From Flavobacterium pectinovorum (lineage in GTDB: Bacteria > Bacteroidota > Bacteroidia > Flavobacteriales > Flavobacteriaceae): a stretch of 64,000 bases of DNA. The position numbers and the translations under genes are program-made. Of the stretch, positions 1-8,763 are shown piece after piece. A model generated the notes under the pieces. The model had not been told where the DNA came from. It made no database searches and was given only the letters and a program-made list of their open reading frames with translations. The stretch lies in the NCBI RefSeq assembly GCF_900142715.1, contig NZ_FRBX01000004.1, positions 434,001-498,000 of the forward strand. The letters are read 5' to 3'. How positions within the stretch are numbered: position 1 is the first letter of the stretch; each line of letters begins with the position of its first letter.

Positions 1-622
1 CCGCCATCTGATAGGACTTTTCCATAAGTGCAAGCTGGTCATCTACAGTCACGCTTTTTGGAACATCTTTATCATCGAGCTTGTCCTTCAGGTCATCGAG
101 CTGTCTGCGCAGCTCGCGGGTTTCACTATTTTCATCCTTATAAAAGGAGCCAAGTGCAGTTTGATTATTACGATAACTGTTTAATGCCGGATTACCGGAT
201 CTTACCGGATTATTACCGTAGCCGTTGCCATGATCTTCCTGGTCAGCGAGTGTATCCTGATTGTCTTTAGGTGAACTGTCCTCATTCCAGTAATCGGAAA
301 GCGTGGTCAGTGCATTACGTTTTTCCTGGTCTTCCTGTTCCAGCATTTCCTGCTCATATGCTTTCTGTTTGTCTTCCTGCATCCCGGCTTCGCTGGCCTG
401 AGGGACGGCATCGTTCAGCCCGATATTTTCGATTGCCGCCTTGTCTGAAGACGGTTTAAATATCAGGTACATACATCCGAGAAATACGATTCCCATGAGT
501 ATGAATATTACCGGTTTTTTTAGCCGCTCTTTGCTGCTCTTTTTATCATCAGCCAAATTGGATGCGCTGGATTGGCCAGCTTCTTCAACCAGAACGCTGA
601 CCCTTTTTTCATTTTCTTTCAT
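1..622 (-). CDS. traM: Conjugative transposon protein TraM (5' part only)
   Basis: About 207 N-terminal residues are visible before the gene leaves the window. The start is the ATG complementary to 620-622. The protein has a charged cytoplasmic head, one transmembrane segment at about residues 37-55 (PVIFILMGIVFLGCMYLIF), then a long Gln/Glu-rich region and a predicted coiled coil (RELRRQLDDLKDKL). This is the architecture of TraM of Bacteroidetes elements, regarded as the VirB10-like component bridging inner and outer membranes of the mating apparatus. It overlaps the end of traL by 14 bp. The family assignment rests mainly on position next to traL/traK and on architecture. Confidence 0.8.
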   Translation of the reverse strand, partial: MKENEKRVSVLVEEAGQSSASNLADDKKSSKERLKKPVIFILMGIVFLGCMYLIFKPSSDKAAIENIGLNDAVPQASEAGMQEDKQKAYEQEMLEQEDQEKRNALTTLSDYWNEDSSPKDNQDTLADQEDHGNGYGNNPVRSGNPALNSYRNNQTALGSFYKDENSETRELRRQLDDLKDKLDDKDVPKSVTVDDQLALMEKSYQMA

Positions 623-917
623 AAATCTTTTCTTTTAATTTTGTTGATAAAGTGTCGAGTTGCAAGCCACGACTTTCTTTTTTACCGGCAGGCTTGTCAA
701 TATGCTCGATGACCAACCTGTTATCAGATTTTGCCATGTCGTAACAAACCTTTACAATAACTGCTACGGTAAGCAGCAGGTACACTAAAAAAAGGCAGAG
801 CGTATATCTCCGCTGTCTTTCTAAGGACAAGGCCCGCCAGCCTTTATCCTGCTTTTCAAACCACTTTTCTATATTTATTCTTATTGTTTTCATACGGTAA
901 GGATTACATTTTTTCAC
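609..917 (-). CDS. traL: Conjugative transposon protein TraL
   Basis: Small protein (94-102 aa) with one transmembrane helix at about residues 38-60, preceded by a basic segment rich in Arg (LSLERQRRYT). Length, position between traK and traM and the Lys-rich tail fit TraL of Bacteroidetes conjugative transposons, an inner-membrane part of the type IV secretion apparatus with no known enzymatic role. Two starts are possible: the GTG at 917, which overlaps the stop of the upstream gene, or the ATG at 893 giving MKTIRIN, which resembles usual TraL N-termini. The 3' end overlaps traM by 14 bp, so translation is probably coupled. Confidence 0.75.
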   Translation of the reverse strand: MKKCNPYRMKTIRINIEKWFEKQDKGWRALSLERQRRYTLCLFLVYLLLTVAVIVKVCYDMAKSDNRLVIEHIDKPAGKKESRGLQLDTLSTKLKEKIYERK

Positions 918-1351
918 ATTCTAAAACCTCTTTTTCGCGGAGCAATCTCAACATTGGGTTTTTCTGATACTTGGGCAATTGCCTCCCTTATTGTCGGAAC
1001 CGAACTTGCGGTAAGGTTTGTGAGTTTAGACTGCTTTAATAATTGCCCGTAGCGGTCTGTTCTTCTTATATGCATTTCTGTATCCCCTAAATCGAATTTC
1101 CCATTCTCGTACCTTAACCGCATATGGCAGTCCACCTTTGGCTTGTCTTCGCCATTCCATTCGAGGTAGGTAGATAAATGCAGGTAATTTGGTAATCTTG
1201 GAGCATCAGTACCATTTTCCCAAGCCTGTAAAAACCCGCTAATGCTGTCCTTTAGATTGTCTGGACAACAGCCCTCAGTGTGGAAATACCCGTCATATCC
1301 CTTTTCTGTAAGTGTTTCTGCAAATGCATCTAAATCAAGTAACAGTTTCAT
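914..1351 (-). CDS. Unknown protein between traK and traL
   Basis: 145 aa, soluble, no signal peptide or membrane segment. The N-terminus begins MKLLLDLDAFAETL, there is a CC pair near residue 28, and the C-terminus is basic (APRKRGFRM). I do not recognise the family. It lies in line with the tra operon, 11 bp after traK, and its TGA overlaps the possible GTG start of traL, so it is certainly co-transcribed and probably co-translated with the transfer genes. It may be an element-specific accessory of the mating apparatus. That is inference from position only. Confidence 0.7.
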   Translation of the reverse strand: MKLLLDLDAFAETLTEKGYDGYFHTEGCCPDNLKDSISGFLQAWENGTDAPRLPNYLHLSTYLEWNGEDKPKVDCHMRLRYENGKFDLGDTEMHIRRTDRYGQLLKQSKLTNLTASSVPTIREAIAQVSEKPNVEIAPRKRGFRM

Positions 1352-1362
1352 GTCCCGTAATT

Positions 1363-1986
1363 TTAGCGTTCAATGACTTCTATGTCCTTATTTTCCACCA
1401 CGGAAAATTTCTCGATATTGAAACCCTGCGGGTTATTGTCCGAACGGACGGAGTTAACCAGGAAACAGGACGTAACAAGATTACGTTTTGTCACATTGCT
1501 CGATCGGATGATAAACTGTTTGGCGTAGGTGCGTACAGCATAGGGATACTTCTCGAAATTGCAGGCCACGCTGTCAATTTCAATGCGCTGTTGTACATTG
1601 CCGCTTATGATTCGGTTGTAATATCCTTTTTCCGACAGGTCTTTGTAATAATCAAAAGCACTTTTATCGGCAAGATTAAACGCCCTTTTCATGTTGCTTT
1701 CAATAGCGTTTTTGTCTGGAGCGAGCGTAAAGAAAAGTTCATGAAACCGCCTTACATGTTCCCTTGCTTCCACAGGACGGTTGATAGACGCATCCTGCGC
1801 GAGTGCCAGCATGAGTGATTTGCCATTGTCCAGCACATATATTTTTTGTCTCTGCTGTTCAGCAAAACTGTACGATCTCCATACGGCATATCCTGCTATG
1901 CCTGTGCAGAGCAAAGCAAACACAATAGCATATAATCGTATCTGCCTGAAACTGTTTTCGATATTTCTTAGCGTTTTAAATTCCAT
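1363..1986 (-). CDS. traK: Conjugative transposon protein TraK (VirB8-like)
   Basis: 207 aa with a short cytoplasmic N-terminus, one transmembrane helix at about residues 16-36 (LYAIVFALLCTGIAGYAVW) and a periplasmic domain. The N-terminal pattern (FKTLRNIENSFRQIRLYAIVF) and the segment AREHVRRFHELFFTLAPD are typical of TraK of Bacteroidetes conjugative transposons. The topology is VirB8-like; VirB8 proteins are inner-membrane assembly factors of type IV secretion. It lies 12 bp downstream of traJ in the same operon. The length is as expected for the family. Confidence 0.88.
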   Translation of the reverse strand: MEFKTLRNIENSFRQIRLYAIVFALLCTGIAGYAVWRSYSFAEQQRQKIYVLDNGKSLMLALAQDASINRPVEAREHVRRFHELFFTLAPDKNAIESNMKRAFNLADKSAFDYYKDLSEKGYYNRIISGNVQQRIEIDSVACNFEKYPYAVRTYAKQFIIRSSNVTKRNLVTSCFLVNSVRSDNNPQGFNIEKFSVVENKDIEVIER

Positions 1987-1998
1987 TTTCTTGAATGA

Positions 1999-3003
1999 TT
2001 AGTTGTTTTGTTTGCTCATCAGCCTGCCGCCGATATTTCCTGCTGCGGAACCGGCTCCGGCTCCCGTAATATTTCCTGCTTTCATCGCCGTCTGGTTGAC
2101 ATTGCGGGTAAAGTTCCCGGCTCCCCCGGCCTGGATAATCCATCCTGTCACCGTTGGAATGGTAAAGTACCCCACAATTCCTATAATCATAAATATGATG
2201 TAAACGGTATTGGAAGTGTCGGGAATGAATGTAGGATCAGACAGCATTTCGATGTCACGTTCGAGTATCAAGGATTGGATCCTGGCGAGCATCGAGCTAA
2301 AGAGGTCCGCCACGGGAAGCCACAGGTAAACGCTTATATATCGTGTGAACCACTGATTAAGCGTAGACTGAAAACCATCCCACACGGAAATAGCAAAGGC
2401 AATCGGGCCAAGAATGGAAAGGACAATAAGAAAAAATGTCCTGATGGTATCGATCACCAATGCCGCCGCCTGAAACAGTACTTCCAAAAGATTACGGAAC
2501 CATTCTTTCATCGCTTTCTCAATCTTATACTCCTGACGATCCATGTACATTCCTGCCATTGTCCCAATGTCTGAAGGCGACCAGCCGAGTTCATCCAGCT
2601 TCTTGTCGAACTCTTCATCCGAAACCATATAGGCAGTTTCGGGATTCCGTACCATCGCTTCGTATTCGAGCTGGTCTTTCTGCTGCTGTAGTTTGTTCAG
2701 GTCAAGCACCTGGTCTTCGAGTATGGCATTTGTTCCTGTAACTATAGGGCTTAGCACCGCATTAACGGTTCCAAGGACGATCGTGGGAAAAAACATGATA
2801 CACAATCCCAAGGCAAAAGGCCGCAGCAGTGGAAACATATCGATAGGTTCGGCCCTGCTTAACGCCTGCCAGACCTTTAATGCTACATAGAACAGCGCGC
2901 CCAGTCCGGCAAGACCCTTAGCTACCGCTGCCATATCACCGGCAAGCGGCATCATGTCATCGTAGAGTGAACGAAGGACTTCGTGAAGATTATTCCATTC
3001 CAT
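1999..3003 (-). CDS. traJ: Conjugative transposon protein TraJ (VirB6-like)
   Basis: 334 aa polytopic inner-membrane protein. Hydrophobic segments are seen near residues 20-45, 60-90, 175-205, 205-225 and 265-290. The tail is rich in Gly, Ala and Asn (GNITGAGAGSAAGNIGG), a common feature of TraJ. TraJ is the VirB6-like channel component of Bacteroidetes conjugation systems. The gene starts 3 bp after the stop of traI, so the two are translated from one message. Length and context support the call. Confidence 0.9.
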   Translation of the reverse strand: MEWNNLHEVLRSLYDDMMPLAGDMAAVAKGLAGLGALFYVALKVWQALSRAEPIDMFPLLRPFALGLCIMFFPTIVLGTVNAVLSPIVTGTNAILEDQVLDLNKLQQQKDQLEYEAMVRNPETAYMVSDEEFDKKLDELGWSPSDIGTMAGMYMDRQEYKIEKAMKEWFRNLLEVLFQAAALVIDTIRTFFLIVLSILGPIAFAISVWDGFQSTLNQWFTRYISVYLWLPVADLFSSMLARIQSLILERDIEMLSDPTFIPDTSNTVYIIFMIIGIVGYFTIPTVTGWIIQAGGAGNFTRNVNQTAMKAGNITGAGAGSAAGNIGGRLMSKQNN

Positions 3004-3006
3004 ACT

Positions 3007-3639
3007 TTACCAGTATTTTTGGTTGGAAGTCCCATAGAGTTCAAGCACTCTCTTGGCATCATTTTTCTTTTTAGCCCTGAGATAACTCACTGAAATATTC
3101 TTGCTGGTATAGTAGCGGACAAGACTGTGATACTCTTTGACTTCTTTATAAACGCGGTCGATAACGTCCATGCGCTCTTTGTCATTCAGCGAAAGATTTG
3201 ATGCGGTTACGATCTGCTTGAGTTCCTTCAGAAGTTCGGTACTCTCATTGAGCAGTGCTGAATACCCGTTGCCAATAGCGGCCAGTTCCTGCGGGGTGAA
3301 ATTGGGATCGTTCATCATTTTACCGAAATTGGTAACATACATCTCTGATACATCCCCAACCAAAAGTACGGTCTGCTGTACTTTACGGGCATCTTTCACA
3401 AGGTTGCTTACTGCTTTGAGTTTGTCGTAATACTCTTTTCCCTGATTGTACACTTTCTCCACCTCCTTGAAATTTTTAACAACATTGGATACCGTAGATG
3501 AAGTCTGTACGATTTCATTAGCGCTGTTGAGGATACCTGAAGCCAGATTTGTAGGATCTGTAACCACCCACTGGGCTTTTACCGATGGTGCTGCTGCAAG
3601 CATAACTGCCGCATACGCCATGAACATTAGTTTTTTCAT
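3007..3639 (-). CDS. traI: Conjugative transposon protein TraI (DUF4141, VirB5-like)
   Basis: 210 aa exported protein. A cleavable signal peptide covers residues 1-22 (MKKLMFMAYAAVMLAAAPSVKA), followed by QWVVTDPTNLASGILN, which is characteristic of the DUF4141/TraI family. The rest is helical and coiled-coil rich (VKNFKEVEKVYNQGKEYYDKL), like VirB5-type minor pilus proteins. It follows traG by 29 bp and precedes traJ by 3 bp. This TraI is not the F-plasmid relaxase of the same name. Confidence 0.88.
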   Translation of the reverse strand: MKKLMFMAYAAVMLAAAPSVKAQWVVTDPTNLASGILNSANEIVQTSSTVSNVVKNFKEVEKVYNQGKEYYDKLKAVSNLVKDARKVQQTVLLVGDVSEMYVTNFGKMMNDPNFTPQELAAIGNGYSALLNESTELLKELKQIVTASNLSLNDKERMDVIDRVYKEVKEYHSLVRYYTSKNISVSYLRAKKKNDAKRVLELYGTSNQKYW

Positions 3640-3668
3640 TTTTCTTAAATTTAAATTGTTAATTATTA

Positions 3669-6173
3669 TTACTGATTTGCTTTCTCGCGCCTCTGCATAG
3701 CAATACGCTTAATGGCGAGTTCCACATTGCCGTCCAATTCCGATGCGAGCTGCATCACTTCCATTTTTTCTGTTTCTTCCGTAGTATAGGCGAGATACTC
3801 CTCAAGACTCACTTCTGTAGCATACACCGCTGAATCCGTACCACCCAGGCCTATCCATACTTCCTTGTAAAGGCGCGAGGCATCATTATTCATATTGATA
3901 GAAAGTACCTGTGCCTTTTCCTTATCGGTTAGACCGAGCATCGCCTGAATGTCATCGAACTTGTTCATGTACTTGCGCTGGTCCAGCAGGATTTTGCAGT
4001 CTGAGTTGTTGATGATACTTTCTTTTACAATAGGAGACTGGATGATATCATCTACTTCCTGCGTAACGACTATTGCCTCGCCAAAGAATTTCCTAACTGT
4101 CTTAAAAAGATACTTGATGTATTCTGCCATTCCTTCCTTGGCAATGGCTTTCCATGCCTCTTCAATGAGAATGAGCTTGCGGATACCTTTGAGCCTTCTC
4201 ATCTTGTTGATAAAGACCTCCATAATGATGATGGTCACGATGGGAAAAAGAATTTTGTGGTCTTTAATGGCATCAATCTCAAAAACGATGAATCGCTTGG
4301 AAAGCAGGTCCAGCTGCTTATCTGAATTGAGCAGGTAATCATACTCGCCGCCTTTGTAGTAAGGTTCCAGTACATTGAGGAAGTTTGCAATATCAAAATC
4401 TTTTTCCCTAACCTGTTTTTCCTGAAGTACCCGGCGGTAATCACCCTGGACATATTCATAGAAGCCATTGAAAGACGGATATTCATCATCTCCTTTGATG
4501 CGTTCTATGTAACCGCTTACTGCATTGGACAATGCCACTTCTTCAGAACGGGTCGGCGGCTCGTCATCCCGTTTCCAAAGGGTAAGAATTAGTGTTTTGA
4601 CACTTTCCCTTTTTTCAATGTCGAAGACGCCGTCATCCGTGTAGAAAGGGTTAAAGGCAATAGGATTGTCTTCGGTATAGGTAAAATATACCCCGTCTTC
4701 GCCTTTGGTCTTGCCTTTTATCAGCTCACACAATCCCTGATAGGAATTGCCGGTATCGACCAGCAGTACGTGTGCTCCCTGCTCGTAATATTGCCTTACC
4801 ATATGGTTGGTGAAAAATGATTTGCCGCTTCCTGACGGGCCCAGAATAAATTTGTTCCGGTTGGTGATAATCCCGCGCTTCATCGGCAGATCAGAAATAT
4901 CCAGATGGATGGGCTTTCCTGTGAGCCTGTCTGCCATTTTGATGCCGAACGGAGATGGCGAATTGTGGTAGTTCGTTTCTTCTGTGAAGAAGCACAAAGC
5001 AGGTTCAATGAAGGTGTAAAAGCTTTCCTCGCTTGGAAAATCACCTGCATTCCCGGGCATTCCTGCCCAATACAGCGTAGCTACATCTGTGGTATTGTGC
5101 CGTGGCTTGCATTCCATTAGTGCCAGTGCACTCCCGCTGTCATTTTTTAGCTGTTTGAGTTCCCCCGGATCATCCGACCATGCCATAATGTTGAAGTGTG
5201 CCCTGATAGATGAAAGACCAAATGAATGTGCTTCGTTGAGGTATTTTTCTATCCATTCCTTGTTGATCTGGTTCGCACGACTGTAACGAGCCAGAGAGTG
5301 CATATTCCTCGCTGATTTTTCAAACTTCTGAAGGCTCTCTTCGCTGTTATCCAAAAACAGGTATTGGTTGTAAATGTGATTGCAACTCAACAGGAGTCCA
5401 ACGGGTGCAGCAAATGAAAGCCGGCAGTCGCTTCGGTCCGTAGAAAGTTTCTCATAACGGGTATCTGCCGAAACCGTTCCCGGCAGGTCGTCCGTATCGG
5501 ATAAGGTATGCAGGCACAGCCTCTTGTTTCCGATACGAACCTCTTCAGCGGCCAGTACAATATCCTGCATCGGTGTCTCGGCTTCCCTCGAAAGCGTTAG
5601 GTATTGTTCCAGTAATCCCTGCTTTTCATCTGTACCAACAATGTCTTCTTCACTCAGGCGGTTTAGCTTGATAAGACCGCTGTCATTAATGATTCGCTCA
5701 AACTGTGCGACGGCTTCCATAAAACGATGGATCGCTTCCTTGTCCCTGATTTCCTTTGGTATTAGTGAACCTTTGCATAGCGAAGAGAAATTGCTCTGCA
5801 TGCGCATTTTTTCCTTACTGGTCTTGGTCAGAAAAAGGTAGCAGTAGTGGTTCAGGAATGGACGCTCGTTGAAATGGCGCTGATAGGATTTAGCTAAAAA
5901 ACTTTGGTCATCCTTTGCCAAATCAGGGGCGTAGTTTTCCTTGATATACCAATCCTGTTTGTGGATTACGGTAAAATCAGGCAGAGTCTTGATAGCCTTG
6001 TGCCAGGCGGAATGAATGGCTTCATATTCGGCAGACGCAACTGTAAAGAGTTCCGGCAAACGCACTTCAAAACAGGCCGTGATATCCGCATCTTTTGACA
6101 AGATGCAGTTGTTCTCTACTGCCAAGAGTGGAAATTTACTTTCCAGTGTTGTTGTCTTTGCTGTGTTTCTCAT
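3669..6173 (-). CDS. traG: Conjugation ATPase TraG (VirB4 family)
   Basis: 834 aa ATPase that powers assembly of the mating apparatus at the inner membrane. Walker A is GPSGSGKS at about residue 444 and Walker B is LILIEEAW at about residue 669. An RKF-type segment follows (YLFKTVRKFFGEAIVVTQEVDDI), as in VirB4 and TraG of Bacteroidetes. The N-terminal half is the usual TraG domain, including HFNIMAWSDD near residue 320. The gene overlaps the traF stop by 4 bp (ATGA-type coupling). Length is normal and no frameshift is seen. In Bacteroidetes nomenclature TraG is the VirB4 homologue, distinct from the VirD4-type coupling protein encoded by mobC in this window. Confidence 0.95.
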   Translation of the reverse strand: MRNTAKTTTLESKFPLLAVENNCILSKDADITACFEVRLPELFTVASAEYEAIHSAWHKAIKTLPDFTVIHKQDWYIKENYAPDLAKDDQSFLAKSYQRHFNERPFLNHYCYLFLTKTSKEKMRMQSNFSSLCKGSLIPKEIRDKEAIHRFMEAVAQFERIINDSGLIKLNRLSEEDIVGTDEKQGLLEQYLTLSREAETPMQDIVLAAEEVRIGNKRLCLHTLSDTDDLPGTVSADTRYEKLSTDRSDCRLSFAAPVGLLLSCNHIYNQYLFLDNSEESLQKFEKSARNMHSLARYSRANQINKEWIEKYLNEAHSFGLSSIRAHFNIMAWSDDPGELKQLKNDSGSALALMECKPRHNTTDVATLYWAGMPGNAGDFPSEESFYTFIEPALCFFTEETNYHNSPSPFGIKMADRLTGKPIHLDISDLPMKRGIITNRNKFILGPSGSGKSFFTNHMVRQYYEQGAHVLLVDTGNSYQGLCELIKGKTKGEDGVYFTYTEDNPIAFNPFYTDDGVFDIEKRESVKTLILTLWKRDDEPPTRSEEVALSNAVSGYIERIKGDDEYPSFNGFYEYVQGDYRRVLQEKQVREKDFDIANFLNVLEPYYKGGEYDYLLNSDKQLDLLSKRFIVFEIDAIKDHKILFPIVTIIIMEVFINKMRRLKGIRKLILIEEAWKAIAKEGMAEYIKYLFKTVRKFFGEAIVVTQEVDDIIQSPIVKESIINNSDCKILLDQRKYMNKFDDIQAMLGLTDKEKAQVLSINMNNDASRLYKEVWIGLGGTDSAVYATEVSLEEYLAYTTEETEKMEVMQLASELDGNVELAIKRIAMQRREKANQ

Positions 6174-6502
6174 AAAGCATCAGGTTTTCCAGTGATTCTT
6201 AGGTAGCGATGTACGGGCTTGCGGCAAATGATGTAGCGGGGATGTCTTTTCTTCGCACCCACTTTCATGAGTCCGTGCTCACCGTACTTTTTATTGAGTG
6301 AGAAAGTCTGCCATACGATAAGAGAAGCACCTCCGGTTCCGAGAAACAGGCAGATGAAAGAGTTGACCCCAGCCATGTATAGTATCATGACCACGATAAG
6401 GGTCCCGAGCAATCCGCCTGCAAAAATGAAAAGGTATTGTGCTTTCAGCCCCTTGAACTCCACGGTTCTCCCAATGCCCTTGTTGATGTTATAATTACTC
6501 AT
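6170..6502 (-). CDS. traF: Conjugative transposon protein TraF (DUF4133, VirB3-like)
   Basis: 110 aa with a hydrophobic pair of helices at about residues 25-60 (YLFIFAGGLLGTLIVVMILYMAG and FICLFLGTGGASLIVW), followed by a basic tail (KKRHPRYIICRKPVHRYL). The start MSNYNINKGIGRTVEFKGLKAQYLF is typical of DUF4133/TraF. VirB3-like inner-membrane protein usually encoded just before the VirB4 ATPase, as here, with a 4-bp overlap into traG. Confidence 0.92.
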   Translation of the reverse strand: MSNYNINKGIGRTVEFKGLKAQYLFIFAGGLLGTLIVVMILYMAGVNSFICLFLGTGGASLIVWQTFSLNKKYGEHGLMKVGAKKRHPRYIICRKPVHRYLRITGKPDAL

Positions 6503-6513
6503 AGCACCTGGGA

Positions 6514-6819
6514 TTAAAGGAAGAAGGAACGCAAGATGGTAGCAGCAACAATTAAGAATATACAGGCACCGAACCAGCTTGCTGCCGTTTTACTGGTATC
6601 GGGATCTCCGCTGCTGAATTTGTTATATACCTTTACACCTCCTATAAGGCCTACTACTGCTCCAATGGCGTAAATAAGCTGAGTGGCGGGATCGAAATAC
6701 GAGGTTACCATCTGCGTGGCTTCATTGATACCCGCCGTACCATTGCCCTGTGCCATGACACTTAAACCTGTGAGCATTGCCACTGCTGCCAAAAGGATTT
6801 TTTTTCTTTGTTTTTCCAT
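6514..6819 (-). CDS. traE: Conjugative transposon protein TraE (DUF4134, VirB2-like pilin)
   Basis: 101 aa. A signal sequence at residues 1-23 (ending GLSVMAQ) is followed by GNGTAGINEATQMVTSYFDPATQ and two hydrophobic helices separated by the KVYNKFSSGDPDTSK loop. This is the DUF4134/TraE family, VirB2-like and probably the pilus subunit. It begins a second tra block (traE to traM). Upstream, 6820-6991 separates it from the divergent SIR2 gene, so traE must have a promoter there or be reached by read-through past the SIR2 insertion. Confidence 0.92.
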   Translation of the reverse strand: MEKQRKKILLAAVAMLTGLSVMAQGNGTAGINEATQMVTSYFDPATQLIYAIGAVVGLIGGVKVYNKFSSGDPDTSKTAASWFGACIFLIVAATILRSFFL

Positions 6820-6991
6820 GATTAGTTACATTAAATTATCATTGTCCTCCCGCACTTTGCGGACTATTTTGACAAAGGTGTGGTGGAAATCCATGCATGG
6901 TAACAAACTGGCACTGAGTGGAATTACTTGGCTGTCAATTGCAGTATCTGACTTTTTATTTTGTAACTTGCCAGTAAACAACCAACAAAAA

Positions 6992-8035
6992 ATGACTAGA
7001 GAAGAAGGTATCAAGCAGGTTTTCGCCGGCGGCGGACATGTCGTAATTCTAGGTGCTGGAGCAAGCATCGCATCCACAATAAGAAATCCTGAATTGACAG
7101 GCAGAAAGTTACCTTCAATGGATAATTTTATTTCCGTCGTAGGCCTTGAAGATTTGGTAGAAGAAGTGCCTGCTGGACTGCGGGATAGTAATTTTGAAAA
7201 ACTTTATGGGAATCTTCACAGGGAAACGCCCGATTCAAAAATTCTAAGGGAAATTGAAGCCCGGATACAACAATATTTTGGAGATATGCAGCTTCCCGAG
7301 CAGCCAACCATATACGACTATTTGGTTTTATCGTTGAGGAGTAAGGATCTAATTGCAACTTTTAATTGGGACCCTTTTCTTTATCAGGCATGGGTTCGAA
7401 ATCGGGAATTCACCAAAGATCTGCCCCATTTATCTTTTTTACATGGGAACGTTGCAATTGGCTATAGTTCAGAAGACAAAAGATGTGGTCCGGTTGGGTA
7501 TCAAATGCGGGCGGATGGTGGCGTTTTTGAACCGACAAAACTACTATATCCTGTAGAGCAGAAAAACTACACTGATGATGAATTTATTAATATTGAATGG
7601 GACAGGGTAAAATATTGGCTTGATAAGGATGGCGGAACAAAACGGACCACTATTTTTGGTTATGGTGCACCAGTTTCTGATGTGGAGGCAGTTTCGTTAC
7701 TAAATGAAGCCTGGGGTACACCGGCTGAGAGGGCAATGGAACAATTTGAAGTAATTGATATTACGCCTGAAGATGTTTTACGTAAAAGATGGAATGGCTT
7801 TATACATTCACATCATTATGATATTGCAGATGACTACTTCAACTCATCACTGGCATATAATCCTCGACGAACAAGTGAAAGTTATTTTAGTCACTATCAG
7901 CCCCTGACACCAGGTGAGGCTTTGAGGGAAAGTAATCCTGTTCCTCGCGATATCAAAACTTTAGAAGACTTATGGAATTGGCACAAGCCACTAATAGAGG
8001 CTGAAGAAGAGGTGCAAATAAAAAATGCTGAATAA
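6992..8035 (+). CDS. SIR2-like domain protein (putative NAD-consuming defence effector)
   Basis: 347 aa. The start chosen is the ATG at 6992 (MTREEGIKQVF), because the open frame upstream runs through traE on the other strand. SIR2 fold motifs are visible: the NAD-binding loop VVILGAGAS at about residues 17-25, TFNWD at about 122-126 (usually TFNYD), and the catalytic-site LHGN at about 149-152. Later residues (TIFGYGAPVSD) match the conserved second nucleotide-binding part. Stand-alone SIR2-like proteins of this size occur in anti-phage systems, where NAD depletion stops phage growth; that role here is inference. It faces the opposite way to the tra genes and interrupts them, with a strong hairpin after it. 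Confidence 0.78.
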   Translation: MTREEGIKQVFAGGGHVVILGAGASIASTIRNPELTGRKLPSMDNFISVVGLEDLVEEVPAGLRDSNFEKLYGNLHRETPDSKILREIEARIQQYFGDMQLPEQPTIYDYLVLSLRSKDLIATFNWDPFLYQAWVRNREFTKDLPHLSFLHGNVAIGYSSEDKRCGPVGYQMRADGGVFEPTKLLYPVEQKNYTDDEFINIEWDRVKYWLDKDGGTKRTTIFGYGAPVSDVEAVSLLNEAWGTPAERAMEQFEVIDITPEDVLRKRWNGFIHSHHYDIADDYFNSSLAYNPRRTSESYFSHYQPLTPGEALRESNPVPRDIKTLEDLWNWHKPLIEAEEEVQIKNAE

Positions 8036-8108
8036 CGATGAGCTAAATGCTTGATTGTAAATTAGGAATAGTCTGCTTTAGCTGCAGAGAGAACATCGTT
8101 CATAAAAA

Positions 8109-8138
8109 AAGTTTGTGTGATATTTTATCACACAAACT
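8109..8138. terminator. Bidirectional terminator-like hairpin between the SIR2 gene and traD
   Basis: A perfect 13-bp inverted repeat: AGTTTGTGTGATA (8110-8122), a 3-nt loop, then TATCACACAAACT (8126-8138). On the minus strand it is followed by a T-run (complement of the A-run 8104-8110). The right arm overlaps the traD stop codon at 8128-8130. It can stop both the SIR2 transcript and the traA-DUF3408-traD transcript. Confidence 0.75.
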
Positions 8139-8760
8139 CCCCAATATCAAAATCCCCCAAATCATTTTTCCGCAAAGTGGAAGAGCCCGAATCAGTTTCA
8201 GAGAGACTGCTGTCCAACAGCATGGCTATTTTTCTTGAAGCACCCTCAATGGAATTTTCCAGCAGGCTGAATAATTCAGTACCCTGTAATTTTTGAACTA
8301 TCGCTATGGCCGTTTCTTTTTGGGCTTGCACCAAATTTTCTTTTTGGAGTAACGCCCCTACGGAGCTTAGTTCATCATAGGTAACCCCTTGGGCAAGACT
8401 GTCATCATCTGCGGATATTCCGTACCTGTTCCATTCTTCCTCCTCCTGTTCAAAATCAGGCACATTACTGAAAACTTCGTCCAGCTCTTCCTGCGGAATT
8501 TGAACACCTACGTTTTCATTTTCGTCGTATTCAATGTCTAAATTATCGGGATTGATCTCTGTTTCCTCAATTTGTCTTTCATTGGCACTGTTTGGAAGTG
8601 AAAGGCTCCTTACAGGCTTGGGCTGCCCCATAATGTCGGGCAGGTCTGGATTAACTTTCTCCTGTTTCGGAGGTTGCTCAGATCTTTTTTTGATGATAAT
8701 CTTGTCGTGCAAAAGCAGGACAATGACTATCAGCAGGCATATCACAATTACATTTTCCAT
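8128..8760 (-). CDS. traD: Conjugal transfer protein TraD (Bacteroidetes type)
   Basis: 210 aa. An N-terminal membrane anchor covers residues 3-19 (NVIVICLLIVIVLLLHD). A low-complexity acidic middle follows (DIEYDENENVGVQIPQEELDEV), then a C-terminal segment YDELSSVGALLQKENL, which marks the TraD proteins of Bacteroidetes conjugative transposons. It is not the VirD4-type TraD of the F plasmid. The gene follows the DUF3408 gene by 3 bp and ends the first tra block at a terminator-like hairpin. Its function in transfer is not established. Confidence 0.75.
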   Translation of the reverse strand: MENVIVICLLIVIVLLLHDKIIIKKRSEQPPKQEKVNPDLPDIMGQPKPVRSLSLPNSANERQIEETEINPDNLDIEYDENENVGVQIPQEELDEVFSNVPDFEQEEEEWNRYGISADDDSLAQGVTYDELSSVGALLQKENLVQAQKETAIAIVQKLQGTELFSLLENSIEGASRKIAMLLDSSLSETDSGSSTLRKNDLGDFDIGEFV

Positions 8761-8763
8761 AGC

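Noticed and set aside
1312..1818. 168-aa plus-strand open frame
   Set aside because: It lies fully antisense to traK and its neighbour, which match a known family and order.
2008..2574. 188-aa plus-strand open frame
   Set aside because: Antisense to traJ. Many His and Cys in a pattern typical of an antisense reading of a membrane protein gene.
6683..6991. N-terminal extension of the SIR2 frame
   Set aside because: The extension reads through traE on the other strand and adds no recognisable sequence. The ATG at 6992 gives the expected SIR2 start.
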